A stretch of DNA of 64,000 bases from Sipunculus nudus (Eukaryota > Annelida > Sipuncula > Golfingiida > Sipunculidae): assembly GCA_026874595.1 (NCBI GenBank), contig CM049314.1:33736229-33800228 (forward strand), given 5' to 3'. This document shows, piece after piece, positions 50,374 to 61,039 of this stretch (position 1 is its first letter; the number at the start of each line of letters is the position of its first letter). A program made the translations under genes and the position numbers. The notes under the pieces were generated by a model. That model did not search any database and was not told the origin of the DNA. It saw only the letters and a program-made list of their open reading frames with translations.

Positions 50374-50586
50374 CTAAAGCTCACATTGCCACCTGCGGAA
50401 GTTCTCCTCAAACCATCCAGGAACATCAGGAGTGAGATCCGGACAGCCCTCAACAGGGGGAAACACAGGTTGCTCGTAGTTGCTGTGATCTTGCATGAAC
50501 ATCTGGATCTGGACTCCACAGTTGTGGTTGTCGTAATAACTATGCTCCGGTACAGCGGGCACCTCAATAGTAAAGTGAACCTCGCC
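50374..50586 (-). CDS. Gene B exon 7 (C-terminal module, second half)
   Basis: 213 nt including the stop, acceptor tttcattttgtag. It encodes GEVHFTIEVPAVPEHSYYDN, HNCGVQIQMFMQDHSNYEQP, VFPPVEGCPDLTP and FEENFRRWQCEL. It is more similar to copy C than to gene A. Confidence 0.88.
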   Translation of the reverse strand, partial: GEVHFTIEVPAVPEHSYYDNHNCGVQIQMFMQDHSNYEQPVFPPVEGCPDLTPDVPGWFEENFRRWQCEL

Positions 50587-53500
50587 CTACAAAATGAAAT
50601 TATAAACACTAACACAGTCAAGCATTCCATTTACACAGCTGGTTCACGTGAACATATTATTCACAAGTTCGATAGATACTGGACCGCGTAACTCTATTTA
50701 TTACAAAAAACAACAACAACAACAAAACTTCGATGTGTAAACATGTACTATTTAAGGTGCCCACGATTTTGCGATGATTGCGATCAGTGTATTGGTTCAA
50801 GCTCTTACTCGACCGATAATGATGCCTTACAAATTAAACTAGAGGTATCAATTAATATCCTTGCCTGATTGTCAGCAGGCCTATAGACGACTAAGTACAC
50901 CGTATACTGGAAAATATAGGCCGCTCCCTGCGGGAAGAATTGGCACATGCCTTCACCCAATAAGATGTTTATCTGTTCGACGACACTGGATGCTCGCTGA
51001 AGGAAGGCGTCTTGGTGACGTTGCCTGCAGTCAGGGGAGATAAAGGAAGCAGCAGAAAAGTATCCCACAACGGAAATGAGCTGAACTGGAGGGATAACAT
51101 CATCAGGGCCTGTGGAATACAAAAACTCAGTTTTCCAGGTCACAGGAAAATCTATACTCGGCGATTATGTGTTTCTTTTAATGTTAGGGGTCTAAGGTTA
51201 ATCATAGAGTTTATATATTGTTTTTTAAATTTTCAACGATAGTTTTTTTACAGAAATGCATTTTCAAGGGACCACATATTAAATGCAGAATTGCTGCAAT
51301 CTGTATTTTAAAGAAGGGATTTCATACCTGGCGCTGGTGTCGACAGAGGGATGGCTGTGGTTTCGGGTGGTTGTGTGGTTACGACTGGTGGTTGTGTGGT
51401 TTCCAAGACAGGTGGTTGTGTGGTTTCAACGACAGGTGGTTGTGTGGTTACCACTGGCGGCTGTGTGGTTTCCACGACAGGTGGTTGTGTGGTAACCCCG
51501 GGTTGTTGTGTGGTTTCAACGACAGGTGGTTGTGTGGTTATCACTGGCGGCTGTGTGGTTCCAACGACAGGTGGTTGTGTTGTTACGACTGGCGGCTGAG
51601 TGGTTTCTACAACAGGTGGCTGTGTGGTTTCAACGACAGGTGGTTGTGTGGTTACCCCTGGCTGTTGTGTGGTTTCCACGACAGGTGGTTGTGTGGTTAC
51701 CCCTGGCTGTTGTGTGGTTTCAACGACAGGTGGTTGTGTGGTTACCACTGGCGGCTGTGTGGATCCAACGACAGGTGGTTGTGTTGTTACGAATGGCGGC
51801 TGAGTGGTTTCTACGACAGGTGGCTGTGTGGTTTCAACGACAGGTGGTTGTGTGGTTACCCCTGGCTGTTGTGTGGTTTCCACGACAGGTGGTTGTGTGG
51901 TTACCCCTGGCTGTTGTGTGGTTTCAACGACAGGTGGTTGTGTGGTTACCCCTGGCTGTTGTGTGGTTTCAACTTCAGGTGGTTGTGTGGTTACCACTGG
52001 CGGCTGTGTGGTTCCAACGACAGGTGGTTGTGTTGTTACGACTGGCGGCTGAGTAGTTTCTACGACAGGTGGCTGTGTGGTTTCAACGACAGGTGATTGT
52101 GTGGTTTCCACTGGTGGATGTGTGGTTTCCACGACAGGTGGTTGTGTGGTTACCCCTGGCTGTTGTGTGCTTTCAAGGACAGGTGTTTGTGTGGTAACCC
52201 CTGGCTGTTGTGTGGTTTCAACGACAGGTGGTTGTGTGGTTACCACTGGTGGCTGTGTGGTTCCAACGACAGGTGGTTGTGTTGTTACGACTGGCGGCTG
52301 AGTGGTTTCTACGACAGGTGGCTGTGTGGTTTCAACGATAGGTGGTTGTGTGGTTTCCACTGGTGGATGTGTGGTTTCCACGACAGCTGGTTGTGTGGTT
52401 AACCCTTGCTGTTGTGTGGTTTCAACGACAGGTGGTTGTGTGGTTACCACTTGCGGCTGTGTGGTTCCAACGACAGGTGGCTGTGTTGTTACGACTGGCG
52501 GCTGAGTGGTTTCAACGACAGGTGGTTGTGTGGTTTCCACGACAGGTGGCTGTGTGGTTTCAACGTCAGGTGGTTGTGTGGTTTCAACTGGTGGATGTGT
52601 AGTTTCAACGATAGGTTGTGTGGTTATCACTGGCGGCTGTGTGGTTCCAACGGCAGGTGGTTTTGTGGTTACCAATGGTGGTTGTGTGGTTTCAACTACA
52701 GGTGGTTGTGTGGTATCTAAGATAGGTGGCTCTGTGGTCACCACCGGCGCCTCTGAAGTTGGTACTGTGGTTGGAGGTTTTGTTGTTGTTGTGGTAGTTG
52801 TTGTTGTCAACTCAGACCTAGGAACTGAAATGGGAATTCACGTAGTGTATTCCTTACAATCTATAATGAAGTTCAATGTCCAAAGAAAGTTATTACCAAT
52901 ACTGTTTGGGGACCTCATTTTGTCTAAGTATATGCTTATATACAAATTCTTTCATATATAATTGGTACATTGACGTTGAAAAATATTATATTGAAAGTGA
53001 AAAACTATATCGCCGTTTAGTGACATAGCATTTCTTAACCGAACATCTTTAAGAAACAAAATTAAATATATGTAAATTCTGGAAAGGGCTGAATAATTCA
53101 GAACTACAACTTACAACTAATCTCACTATTCATTTGCTGTAGCTAAAATGCTATTTAATTGTTTCTGTATACTAACAGTCGGTTCCTGCAGGGAATGCGT
53201 AGGCCTCGTCTGTTGCAAAGGAGTGTCCATACGTGAAGACTGCGATTTGGACGTCGAGGTTTACATGGTGAACGGTATGCTGCCCGTCATCAACACCAAG
53301 AGAGGTGGCGCTGTAATCGGACCCCTCAGCGACTGTCCAGTCACTCATTGTTAATGTTTCTCCGTCAAGTCTTACTCCTTCCGTTTCATCGGTGGGAGCT
53401 ACAATGCTTACGTGATGATCGTATTCAAGCGTGCCTTCCCTTGATGGAGTAATCCACGTGAATCGATTTGCGTAATGCTCAACAGGTGTCACTACCATCA

Positions 53501-56500
53501 TAAAAGGTCCGGTAAACATGCCATCAACCCCTGAACCTTTGTTGTATTGCACAACCAGGCACTCATGCGAGCACGTGATTCTGACAGCCTCTTCTTCGTT
53601 TGGAACGTTCATTTGAGTGAATTGTCCAGCGTTCAGCGTTTGAAAGCCATACGAACCCGCATCGACGAAAGTGTTATCCCTAGCGGCAACCACGCGTACT
53701 ATATACCCACTATCAAACCTACCGTCGATCGGTGGAACTATGAACTGCTTCCCAAGCTGCGCTACTGGTGGAACAGCGCTTACTAAATGGTTACAATTTT
53801 CTTGGTTGTGAGGTACTTGTGCACATTCATGCCCAGAAAACATAACAATCGGTTTGTCGGATGTAACCATGGTACCCGTGTAATCATATTCGTTAGATTG
53901 ACGTCCATACGTCTCAAACAGGTTCAGTGTGACTACTTCAGTTGACTGATTTGGATACCTTATGGTAACTTGAGTTTCGTTTGATGACGCCGCCAGGAAA
54001 AATTGAGAACTGTAAGAGAAGAATGGCCTGAAGGAGGATACGACGAACTCAGTGGCGTCCCCTGTCGGTGGCACGGCCAAAAATCCATCAGCTGAACCCA
54101 CGTTTTGGTTTATACCCTGAACGACGAAGATCTGGTCTGAGGTCAGAAGAAGGGCCTTTCTCTCTGTCTGTCCAGATAGACTTGTACGGTAACTATCGCA
54201 GTCCACCCTGAGTCTTCGGCCATTTTGTGCTGTTACGGGGTATTGCTCATCCAGGCCTAGGTCAGACCGTACCTTGGAAACATTGAAATGAACATGCAAA
54301 ACCAAAAGTATGATTTTTATGCCTTTAATGTTAGTTTCCATATTAATTTTTATGTATATATTGCATATAAGAGATATAAGAGGGAATTTTTTATTGTAAT
54401 GTTATTGCGACCTTAACTAGATTTTATGTATCTCTGTAATTGGAATAGCATATAATATAATTATTCCTATAGTGCTTGTAGGGGAAGCCTCATTCCCTAA
54501 CTTTAGTAAACCATTTCTAGTTTTACAACTACAATTTTTCACGATATTTTTATAAATACCAATAAATACCTATAACTCCACGGCAACGGTTGTATTAGTG
54601 ATAGTAATATATTAAGATATATTGTTGTTGTATTTCCAAACAATATTAATTAATACATTAAAATACCTAAAGTAGAAGAAATATTTTCAGAGGATTTGAA
54701 ATGCGTTAACATACATTTGTGTTCTTACCAACTTCAAAATTCTGTGTAATAAAATCGGTCAAGAAATAAAGGGGAGGCAGCATTTTGATAACTGCGGAAG
54801 GAAACCGGACGCGCGCTTGGCAGATGAACTGATGCCGCATCGCCATGGCATAAGCTCATCGGACCTACTGCCGGATGAGCCAAACGTGTATCTTTTCGGA
54901 AAATTAGACACCAACAAATTATTTTACTTTGCAACACATGTTTGGTACTGCACTAAAGGCAAAAACTGTCCAAAGTCAATTTAAACATGCACATTGGAAA
55001 AAACAACAAACTCTTATAACACTCGCTCGGGATATGTACGCACTTTTGTCCGAACTGCTATTTTAAAAGTAACTTTTTTTCAAATGGGAGGACATGCCTC
55101 CTGTCTCCACAGGAAACAAGGCCCGTGTTATAAAATAATTCGCATAATTACCATTTTACTTGTAAAACAATAACGGTCGTTCTTTTTAAATGTTGGTTCC
55201 TTAACTGATAAAGGAAGCCCACAAAATTCTGAAACATATTACGAATAATTCTGTGTATATATATATATATATATTGTATGCAATACCCGAATGGTGGCGG
55301 ATATTGCCGGAGTTGTCAACAGGAACTCACAGACTCCATTATCCAATCCAAGGGAAGTAAATATGACTACGTGGTCCAGTCCTTGCGCCTCGCAGTGTCC
55401 TGTCAATGGTAAGACCTTAGTCTCACAATTGTATGGACACTATTCATTGTATACAACTGATAAACCACCTTAAAAGGCAGTAGACTTGCACTAATATTTT
55501 TTTATATATCTGGGGAAATGTTAATTTTATTCTTACAAGGCCGAATTCTCGTTTTCTCAAGTTGCAATTCCCGTTTTAATTAACATTGATATAACCTTCA
55601 TTTTCAATTAGATCGGTAAGGTTCTAAAGTCCATGAAATTATTGTTTTAGTTACAGTAGCTTAATAACTACAGTGCAAGTTTCTTTTTCCAATATTATTG
55701 GAAGTCGCTGGGCCTTCGGATTTATTGAGTCCTATAATACAATATATAATGAAGGATGTTCAAGAAATAACAACTGAAACGTCCATCAGGGTAAGATAAA
55801 CTATTTATTTTAATGTTTTCGTTCCCTTTTGCAAGAAAAAAGATTGGTATTTAAGATGAGATAAGGCAATTTCATTTAGCTTATATAATTATGTAGTGCA
55901 GGTCATTGTCGTGCTCTTAGCAATATTGCATAAAGGTCAGAAAGGACAGTGATAAAAACCTGATACTTCATAATAGCCTAAAACTCTAAGAATTTAAAGG
56001 GAAATCTTAATCCAGTTATTTTGAAATTTCTATGGGTCAATTCCTTTGTTCGTTCCTTGGCTCTCCTTGAAGAAAAGTATATTTTGTAATTAAAATTTGG
56101 GGAAAACTATATGATAATTAACCCACCTGACAGAAGGATCAAATAGAGAGCTGAAAACACAAGAAGAATATGCATTAATAAACAATCATTTCTGTCCCGA
56201 GTAAGCTAAGCTTTGAGACCACAAAAGCACCCTGAATAACCAAGGAGCTGTATGTTACAATGAAAATTAACATTACATGAGAGTTTTTTTATGGGCAATA
56301 AATAATAACATTACGTCAAAGTATCTTGATGCGTAGTGAATAATAACACTACATGAAGTATTTTGATGCAAAGGTGTATGTATGGTACTGCTTAGAAAGT
56401 CAGAATACACAAATCAAATTCTGCCTTAAACCGCATATACTGATTATTGATTATCGTAACTTACTCATAAAAACATATTGTGTACATGTTTACATATTGA

Positions 56501-56545
56501 ATATTCAAACCTACCGATTGGCAGCCACAGTAATTTACAGGCGGC
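50374..56545 (-). CDS. Gene B: secreted IgGFc-binding-domain/mucin-like protein (5' end incomplete)
   Basis: Seven exons: 56545-56515, 56150-56127, 55399-55287, 54272-53177, 52824-51328, 51109-50865 and 50586-50374. They sum to 3219 nt (1072 aa plus stop). The plan, exon sizes and phases match gene A: signal peptide KLLWLPIALYLILLSG, IgGFc-binding N-terminal domain, a much longer Thr/Pro stalk (499 codons versus 313), then the same Cys-containing C-terminal module. No ATG opens the 31-nt exon, so a start exon must lie upstream, or transcription starts in the intron at an in-frame ATG (see exon 2). Intron 6 begins with GC, not GT. Probably an extracellular, heavily glycosylated adhesive protein; function is inferred from the family only. 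Confidence 0.8.
50865..51109 (-). CDS. Gene B exon 6 (C-terminal module, first half)
   Basis: 245 nt, acceptor gtattccacag. It encodes PDDVIPPVQLISVVGYF, DCRQRHQDAFLQRASSVVEQ, INILLGEGMCQFFPQGAAYI and ends PADNQ. The donor is CAG|GCAAGG (a GC-AG intron). Only this junction keeps the frame into exon 7 and aligns with gene A. Confidence 0.83.
51328..52824 (-). CDS. Gene B exon 5 (long Thr/Pro mucin-like repeat)
   Basis: 1497 nt, acceptor cccatttcag, donor CCAG|GTATGA. A Thr run opens it. Then 7- and 8-residue units alternate (TTQPPVV, TTQPPVVE, TTQPPVVG, TTQQPGV), arranged in higher-order blocks of about 204 and 249 bp marked by the TTQPPVVG unit. Repeats differ from those of gene A. All Thr/Pro/Gln/Val/Glu, so probably an extended O-glycosylated stalk. 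Long open frames on the opposite strand are a by-product of the repeats. Confidence 0.9.
53177..54272 (-). CDS. Gene B exon 4 (IgGFc-binding domain)
   Basis: 1096 nt, acceptor caatgtttccaag, donor T|GTTAGT. Motifs: SDQIFVVQGINQ, DGFLAVPPTGDATEFVVSSF, SDKPIVMFSGHECAQVP, AVPPVAQLGKQFIVPPIDGR, GYIVRVVAARDNT, SHECLVVQYNKG, MMVVTPVEHYANRFTWITPS, VSIVAPTDETEGVRLDG and FTYGHSFATDEAYAFPAG. The Met 23 codons upstream of the acceptor makes an open frame, but it reads intron, because the length match with gene A fixes the acceptor. Confidence 0.92.
55287..55399 (-). CDS. Gene B exon 3 (start of IgGFc-binding domain)
   Basis: 113 nt, acceptor accattgacag, donor CGG|GTATTG. It encodes HCEAQGLDHVVIFTSLGLDN, GVCEFLLTTPAISATIR. 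It aligns with gene A exon 3 (GVCELYITTGQEAVTVQ), has identical phases (1 to 0), and was found only through this homology. Confidence 0.78.
56127..56150 (-). CDS. Gene B microexon 2 (24 nt)
   Basis: Acceptor cttgtgttttcag, donor CAG|GTGGGT, phase 1 to 1. Joined to exon 1 it reads LPIALYLILLSG. Reading upstream into the intron in the same frame gives an ATG and MHILLVFSALYLILLSG, also a good signal peptide. An alternative first exon starting there is therefore possible. Confidence 0.65.
56515..56545 (-). CDS. Gene B exon 1 of those found (31 nt)
   Basis: Acceptor tatttcttccag, donor ATCG|GTAGGT. It encodes AACKLLWLPI plus one base. Same length, phase and Leu-Pro-Ile ending as the 31-nt exon of gene A. 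Hydrophobic after Lys, as in a signal peptide. Confidence 0.6.
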
Positions 56546-57445
56546 CTGGAAGAAATACAGGATAAAGGTCTATACACATGTTTTGACATCTATGCTTTAA
56601 AGAAAACTTAAATGATGCAAAAGAGGTTATATGTATTACGTCGATATAAATAAGCCTTTATCAGGATGCAACATTATTATTTTGGTTTAAACTGCATAAT
56701 ATTGAAATCCATTTGATATATTAAGAAAATACTGAGGGTTATGTTAATTGACAGACTAAGAGGTTGCTTTGTATCCAATAATGGATAAGCTGAGCCCAAT
56801 ATTACTTATATCATATTTAAACCAAGTTTTAGTAATCATGAGGGAACCAAAACTGCCTGCAGCCTACTAAGTATTCTAGCATTTGGTATAAGATCTGCTC
56901 GTGTTTCAGTTGGTCGTGTACAAACAACTGAAACATCAGCAACCATTATGTGTCCCTATGGTCCTTTACGTGAATAAATAAAAAAAAGCAAGCATGGCAA
57001 TATTATGCTATTATGTGTTATGCTATTATGTAAGTATGCTTAATGTTGTACTTTAAAGGAAAAGAGCCAAGAAATGTGACAGTTATAATGTACAGGGATA
57101 CCTTTGTTTTCTACTTAGCAAAATTCTGCTCTGCTCTGGCATAGTAGCATTGTTTTAAACTGTCAACATTAACAGCTCAGAAGAGTCTACATACGATATG
57201 ATACGAGTCAAAAGCCAGTTATAGAAAATTTGCAAGCAAAGAGTATTTAATCAAAATCTAGCAGAAGCAAGTTAATACTAGAACCTAAATTTGAGGAAGG
57301 TATCCTTTACATTGCATGTGCGTTATGGGGTGTTCCAATAATGCTTTTGATTATTAATTATAAAAAAGAGAGAAATATTCTAATAATAATATAATGCTTT
57401 GGTCTTGATTCTTAGTGTTGTTACGGAACCTAATATAAACAGATC

Positions 57446-58131
57446 ACGTATGCGTGATGAATAACAAATTTTGTTTCTGTAACACTAGGCAGCGTGAAAT
57501 GTCTAGGGGAATGAATAAAGAAGTCAGTGTTTTTTGTTAACAAATAACCATAATTTATTCTTAAAACAACCCTAACATTGCGATACACTAAATCAATACA
57601 ATTATACAGTAAAACAGCGGTATAACAACACATCAATAAAATCACACAGTAAAATACACAAAGTGCACAGTACCTGGATAGCACCACCTTCAAAATGAAA
57701 AGTTCTTTAAATGTATACTCACAAAGAATGACAGTCCAGTGTAAAGCTCTTGTAACAATCAAAAACGTAAACTTAAGTCCAAGCAAGACTCGTCATAAAA
57801 TTCAAGAGAAAGTCTGAATAAAATCTATAATTGCAGCACTCGTTGGATAAGGTCTCAGAAACTGACACACGCTTCTGCGTCCGTTGGAAATCTTTTCTGC
57901 TGCTCTCTGGGCTCTAAAACACAGCCCCTTTATATACTCTTCACCCCAAGCCGAGAATTTTCCACTTCTCAAACAGTCTAAAAGATCTTGTACAACATAG
58001 TAAACACGCGTTACTAGAATCATCTAGAAAAACATCGCCGTGCCTCTACACACCATGATGTACACGTGATCTCCACCAGGCGAGAAAGCCAGACACGAGT
58101 GCCACAACACGAGTTACGCCCGTGTCACACA
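57446..58131 (-). mobile_element. Possible solo LTR or promoter-like segment
   Basis: On the minus strand it begins TGTGACACGGGCGTAACTCG. It has a TATA box (GAGTATATAAAGGGGC) near 57935 and AATAAA-type signals further on, and can be read to end in TGTTACA. That is the order expected of an LTR. No target duplication or internal retroelement was found. It could also be a real promoter; it lies 1-1.6 kb upstream of the first gene B exon found. Confidence 0.35.
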
Positions 58132-59619
58132 ATAAAAAGAGCACCTGTAACAGTGTATAGAAGGTTAATTGAATATGTATGGTTTTGCAAATGTTGGCTG
58201 TAAGGGGGGCCAGATATGGATAATGTACTTTTGTAAAACTTCTAGGACGAGGGATACATCACAAATATTAAATTATTTTATAATTATTATATTAAAGTTA
58301 TCGATAGCAATAATATTCTAGGAAGTAAAAGGAACTGTAAAATAGTCAGGAAGGCAGATATATAACATGAGTTCTCTGTTCTGTTCAGCTTACCATGTAT
58401 GCATGTATGAAGAGTTTAGGGATATGTTTCCTCCAAATATAAAGATATTTCTTCCAAATAAGTAAGGACATATCAAGACTGTGTAATACAAAATTATATG
58501 TCTCAATCCAATGTGTGTGAATACTTGGTCCAAGTAATTGAATAAGATAAAAATTAAATTTTCAACGAAAAAAGAAGTTTTACATAACACTTTAAAGTAG
58601 TTCTTCAGGTCATACTTATAATCGGTAAAAAATACCCTGGAGATGGCTTAATTTAACACATTAAGGACATTATGAACATTGAATATTTTATTGTACCTGT
58701 TTTCATCTGCCGCAGAGTATTTAAGAGCATGTTAATTTAAGTTCAGGTTTACTGAGAGAAGAGAAATCGAATAGGATCTTATTCATATTTAAACGTTACG
58801 GTTGTCAGTCATACTGTGCGGACTATCTAGAATCATCTGTTTAATTACTATAAAAAATCGCATGGATATGATGTTGGTGGAATGCTGTTATATATCTGAC
58901 ATATATATTACTTAGGAAAGGGATCAAATGGGATCCCTGGGAACCTGTTATGTTGTATAATGACCGTTTTGCTAATTACAACAGGCCCCATATTTACATC
59001 CTAACTTCCACATTACAACCTATGCGTTTCCCACAGGTTTAACATAAAAAGCAATTAGCAGGTGACTGTGCTGTGAGACATGCTTTTATTTTGCACAACT
59101 GACGTGCCTCGAAAACAATACGCATCCACAGAAAGTATATTGACCATTTGTCTAATTCCTAGGCCTATATAACCTCATATTCCACCTATTGTCTATTTGA
59201 TTGTTTGTCTTTTGCAAAATCATACTTAGACATGGCTGTACAAATTATAAATCACAGTGTAATTTGATACATGAAATACACAGACTTTAAAAGCATAAAC
59301 CAGAATTTATGAATATAATTGACTGTAGGATCTTACCATTTTCAGCGGTGTGCTGGCCAAAACAGAAGGGAGTGGGATTTTGAACAGATGCCTCGACAGT
59401 AAAGATAACAGTGTGACAAATATATATATATATATATATATATTACGGCCTGACTATTAATATACCACGAAAAGCTTTGAGCCGTAAAAAACTCCGACAT
59501 GTACTGAATAAAGTATATTTAGTACATATAGAGGTATATATACAAACTCTTGGTCACTTCCCACCCGTTGGTGTGTCTGTTAGCTGTAGCCGGAAATCAG
59601 TTGACAATTTTCTCTTCAT

Positions 59620-60155
59620 CTAGTTCATAGTTCTGATGATTGCCTCATTGTTAAATTTGCAGATGGCACAACAGTTTTTGGGCTCATCCGGGGAAATAAC
59701 GAAAGTTTTTACCGCAGGAAATAACAACTTTAACTTCGTGGTGCTCTGAAAATAATCTGGAGTTAAATGTAAAGAAAACCAAGGAGATGACAATTGATTT
59801 TAGACGGAAGAAAACTGAAATATTACCCTTAGTAATTGACGGCTCCGGGATTGAAATCGTTGACTCTTTTAAAATTTTAGGAATTTTTATTTCTTCTGAT
59901 TTGAAGTGGGCCGAAAATGTTAATTATTGTGTAAAGGAGGCGCAACAACGTTTATTCTTTCCAAGGAACCTAAAAGATTTCGGGCTCAGTCAATCGATTG
60001 TATTAAAGTTTTATCGGGCGGTAATTCAGGGTGTTCTGACGTTGTCAGTCACTGTATGGGGAGGCAGTATCACTGTTGAGGAAAGGAACCGTCTTTCGAG
60101 GGTATTTTTGCTGGGTGGGCACGGAAAAACAAAAGCTAGTCATATGATTTGTTAA
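59620..60155 (+). pseudogene. LINE reverse transcriptase fragment
   Basis: Reads CLIVKFADGTTVFGLI, then after a frameshift TTLTSWCSENNLELNVKKTK, EMTIDFRRK, FKILGIFISSDLKWAENVN and LKFYRAVIQGVLTLSVTVWG. This is the C-terminal half of a reverse transcriptase of the CR1/L2/Rex1 kind. The catalytic F-A-D-D box reads F-A-D-G (59656-59667), and the frame breaks near 59710. Neither the 5' half nor an endonuclease domain is present. Confidence 0.72.
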
Positions 60156-60677
60156 ATTCCTTGTAAAGAATCATAAAATAGTAGACAGGGTGGCCAGGTA
60201 AAGAAAAGTCTCTTCACGAATGAGCGAGAGAAAAATTTGCTTTGAGGAAGATGCATCCATTTGAAAACCCCAACGTCTTTTTAACGTGCTCCCCAAAAAA
60301 TACCATTAGACGGACAATCCCGCTGTGTAACTAACGTATAACCAGGGTGCTTCAAGACTCGCGGTCACGGTCCTGGTCATATTTTCTGATCAGATAACGC
60401 TATGTTGGAACTCAAGAGATTTTTTTCGGTGCGCTGGTATGTATACCTATGGAAGGCTTAGATCAGGTTTCTTTCTGTCAGCAGTTTTAACTGGCGGTTG
60501 TATTTTGATCACCCGTTTCTGGGGACATAATGCGCATTAGGGCAAGTCTTAAGCACACTAAGTGGACGTTAAGGAGGGGCACTGTGGTCCATTGCACTAA
60601 TGATGGTGAGAAGAACGGGCTGAAAACCTGCCAAGAACACCAACTCTAGATACCAACACTTTCACAGAATACAAAGG

Positions 60678-60683
60678 TTTATT
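60678..60683 (-). terminator. Poly(A) signal of copy C
   Basis: AATAAA 29 nt after the stop codon of the copy C terminal exon, as in gene B. Confidence 0.55.
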
Positions 60684-60711
60684 GCATCTGACCTTCAATC
60701 CAAAAGCGTCA

Positions 60712-60924
60712 CTAAACCTCGCATTGCCACCTGCGGAAGTTCTCCTCAAACCAACCCGGAACGGCTGGAGTAAGATCGGGACAGCCCGCAACAGGGGGAA
60801 ACACAGGTTGCTCGTAGTTGCTGTGTTCTTGCATGAACGCCTGGATCTCGACTCCACAGTTGTGATTGTCGTCATAATTATGCTCCGGTACAGCGGGAAC
60901 CTCAATTGTGAAGTGAACCTCGCC
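60712..60924 (-). CDS. Copy C: terminal exon of a third family member
   Basis: 213 nt, acceptor tttctttttgtag, intact to TAG. It encodes GEVHFTIEVPAVPEHNYDDN, HNCGVEIQAFMQEHSNYEQP, VFPPVAGCPDLTP and FEENFRRWQCEV. Close to gene B exon 7, including the 3' flank. No other exon of the family appears in the next 3 kb. The rest of gene C may lie beyond the window, or this may be a stranded duplicate. Confidence 0.75.
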   Translation of the reverse strand, partial: GEVHFTIEVPAVPEHNYDDNHNCGVEIQAFMQEHSNYEQPVFPPVAGCPDLTPAVPGWFEENFRRWQCEV

Positions 60925-61039
60925 CTACAAAAAGAAACTTCTTGACATCAGCACAGCCATGCATTCTCAACTTTACAGCTGGTATAAATACACATTTTTT
61001 TTCTACAAGTTGGACATGGATTTTTATTGGCTCTATCAC

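Noticed and set aside
51218-52096. Plus-strand 292-codon frame rich in Trp, Leu, Cys and Gly
   Set aside because: It is the antisense reading of the gene B mucin exon. The minus strand has splice sites, matching phase and a paralogue.
54273-54341. Met at 54341 as the start of gene B, with an apparent signal peptide
   Set aside because: The acceptor at 54273 gives an exon of exactly the same length as in gene A, and the upstream exon 3 joins in phase. The hydrophobic residues are translated polypyrimidine tract.
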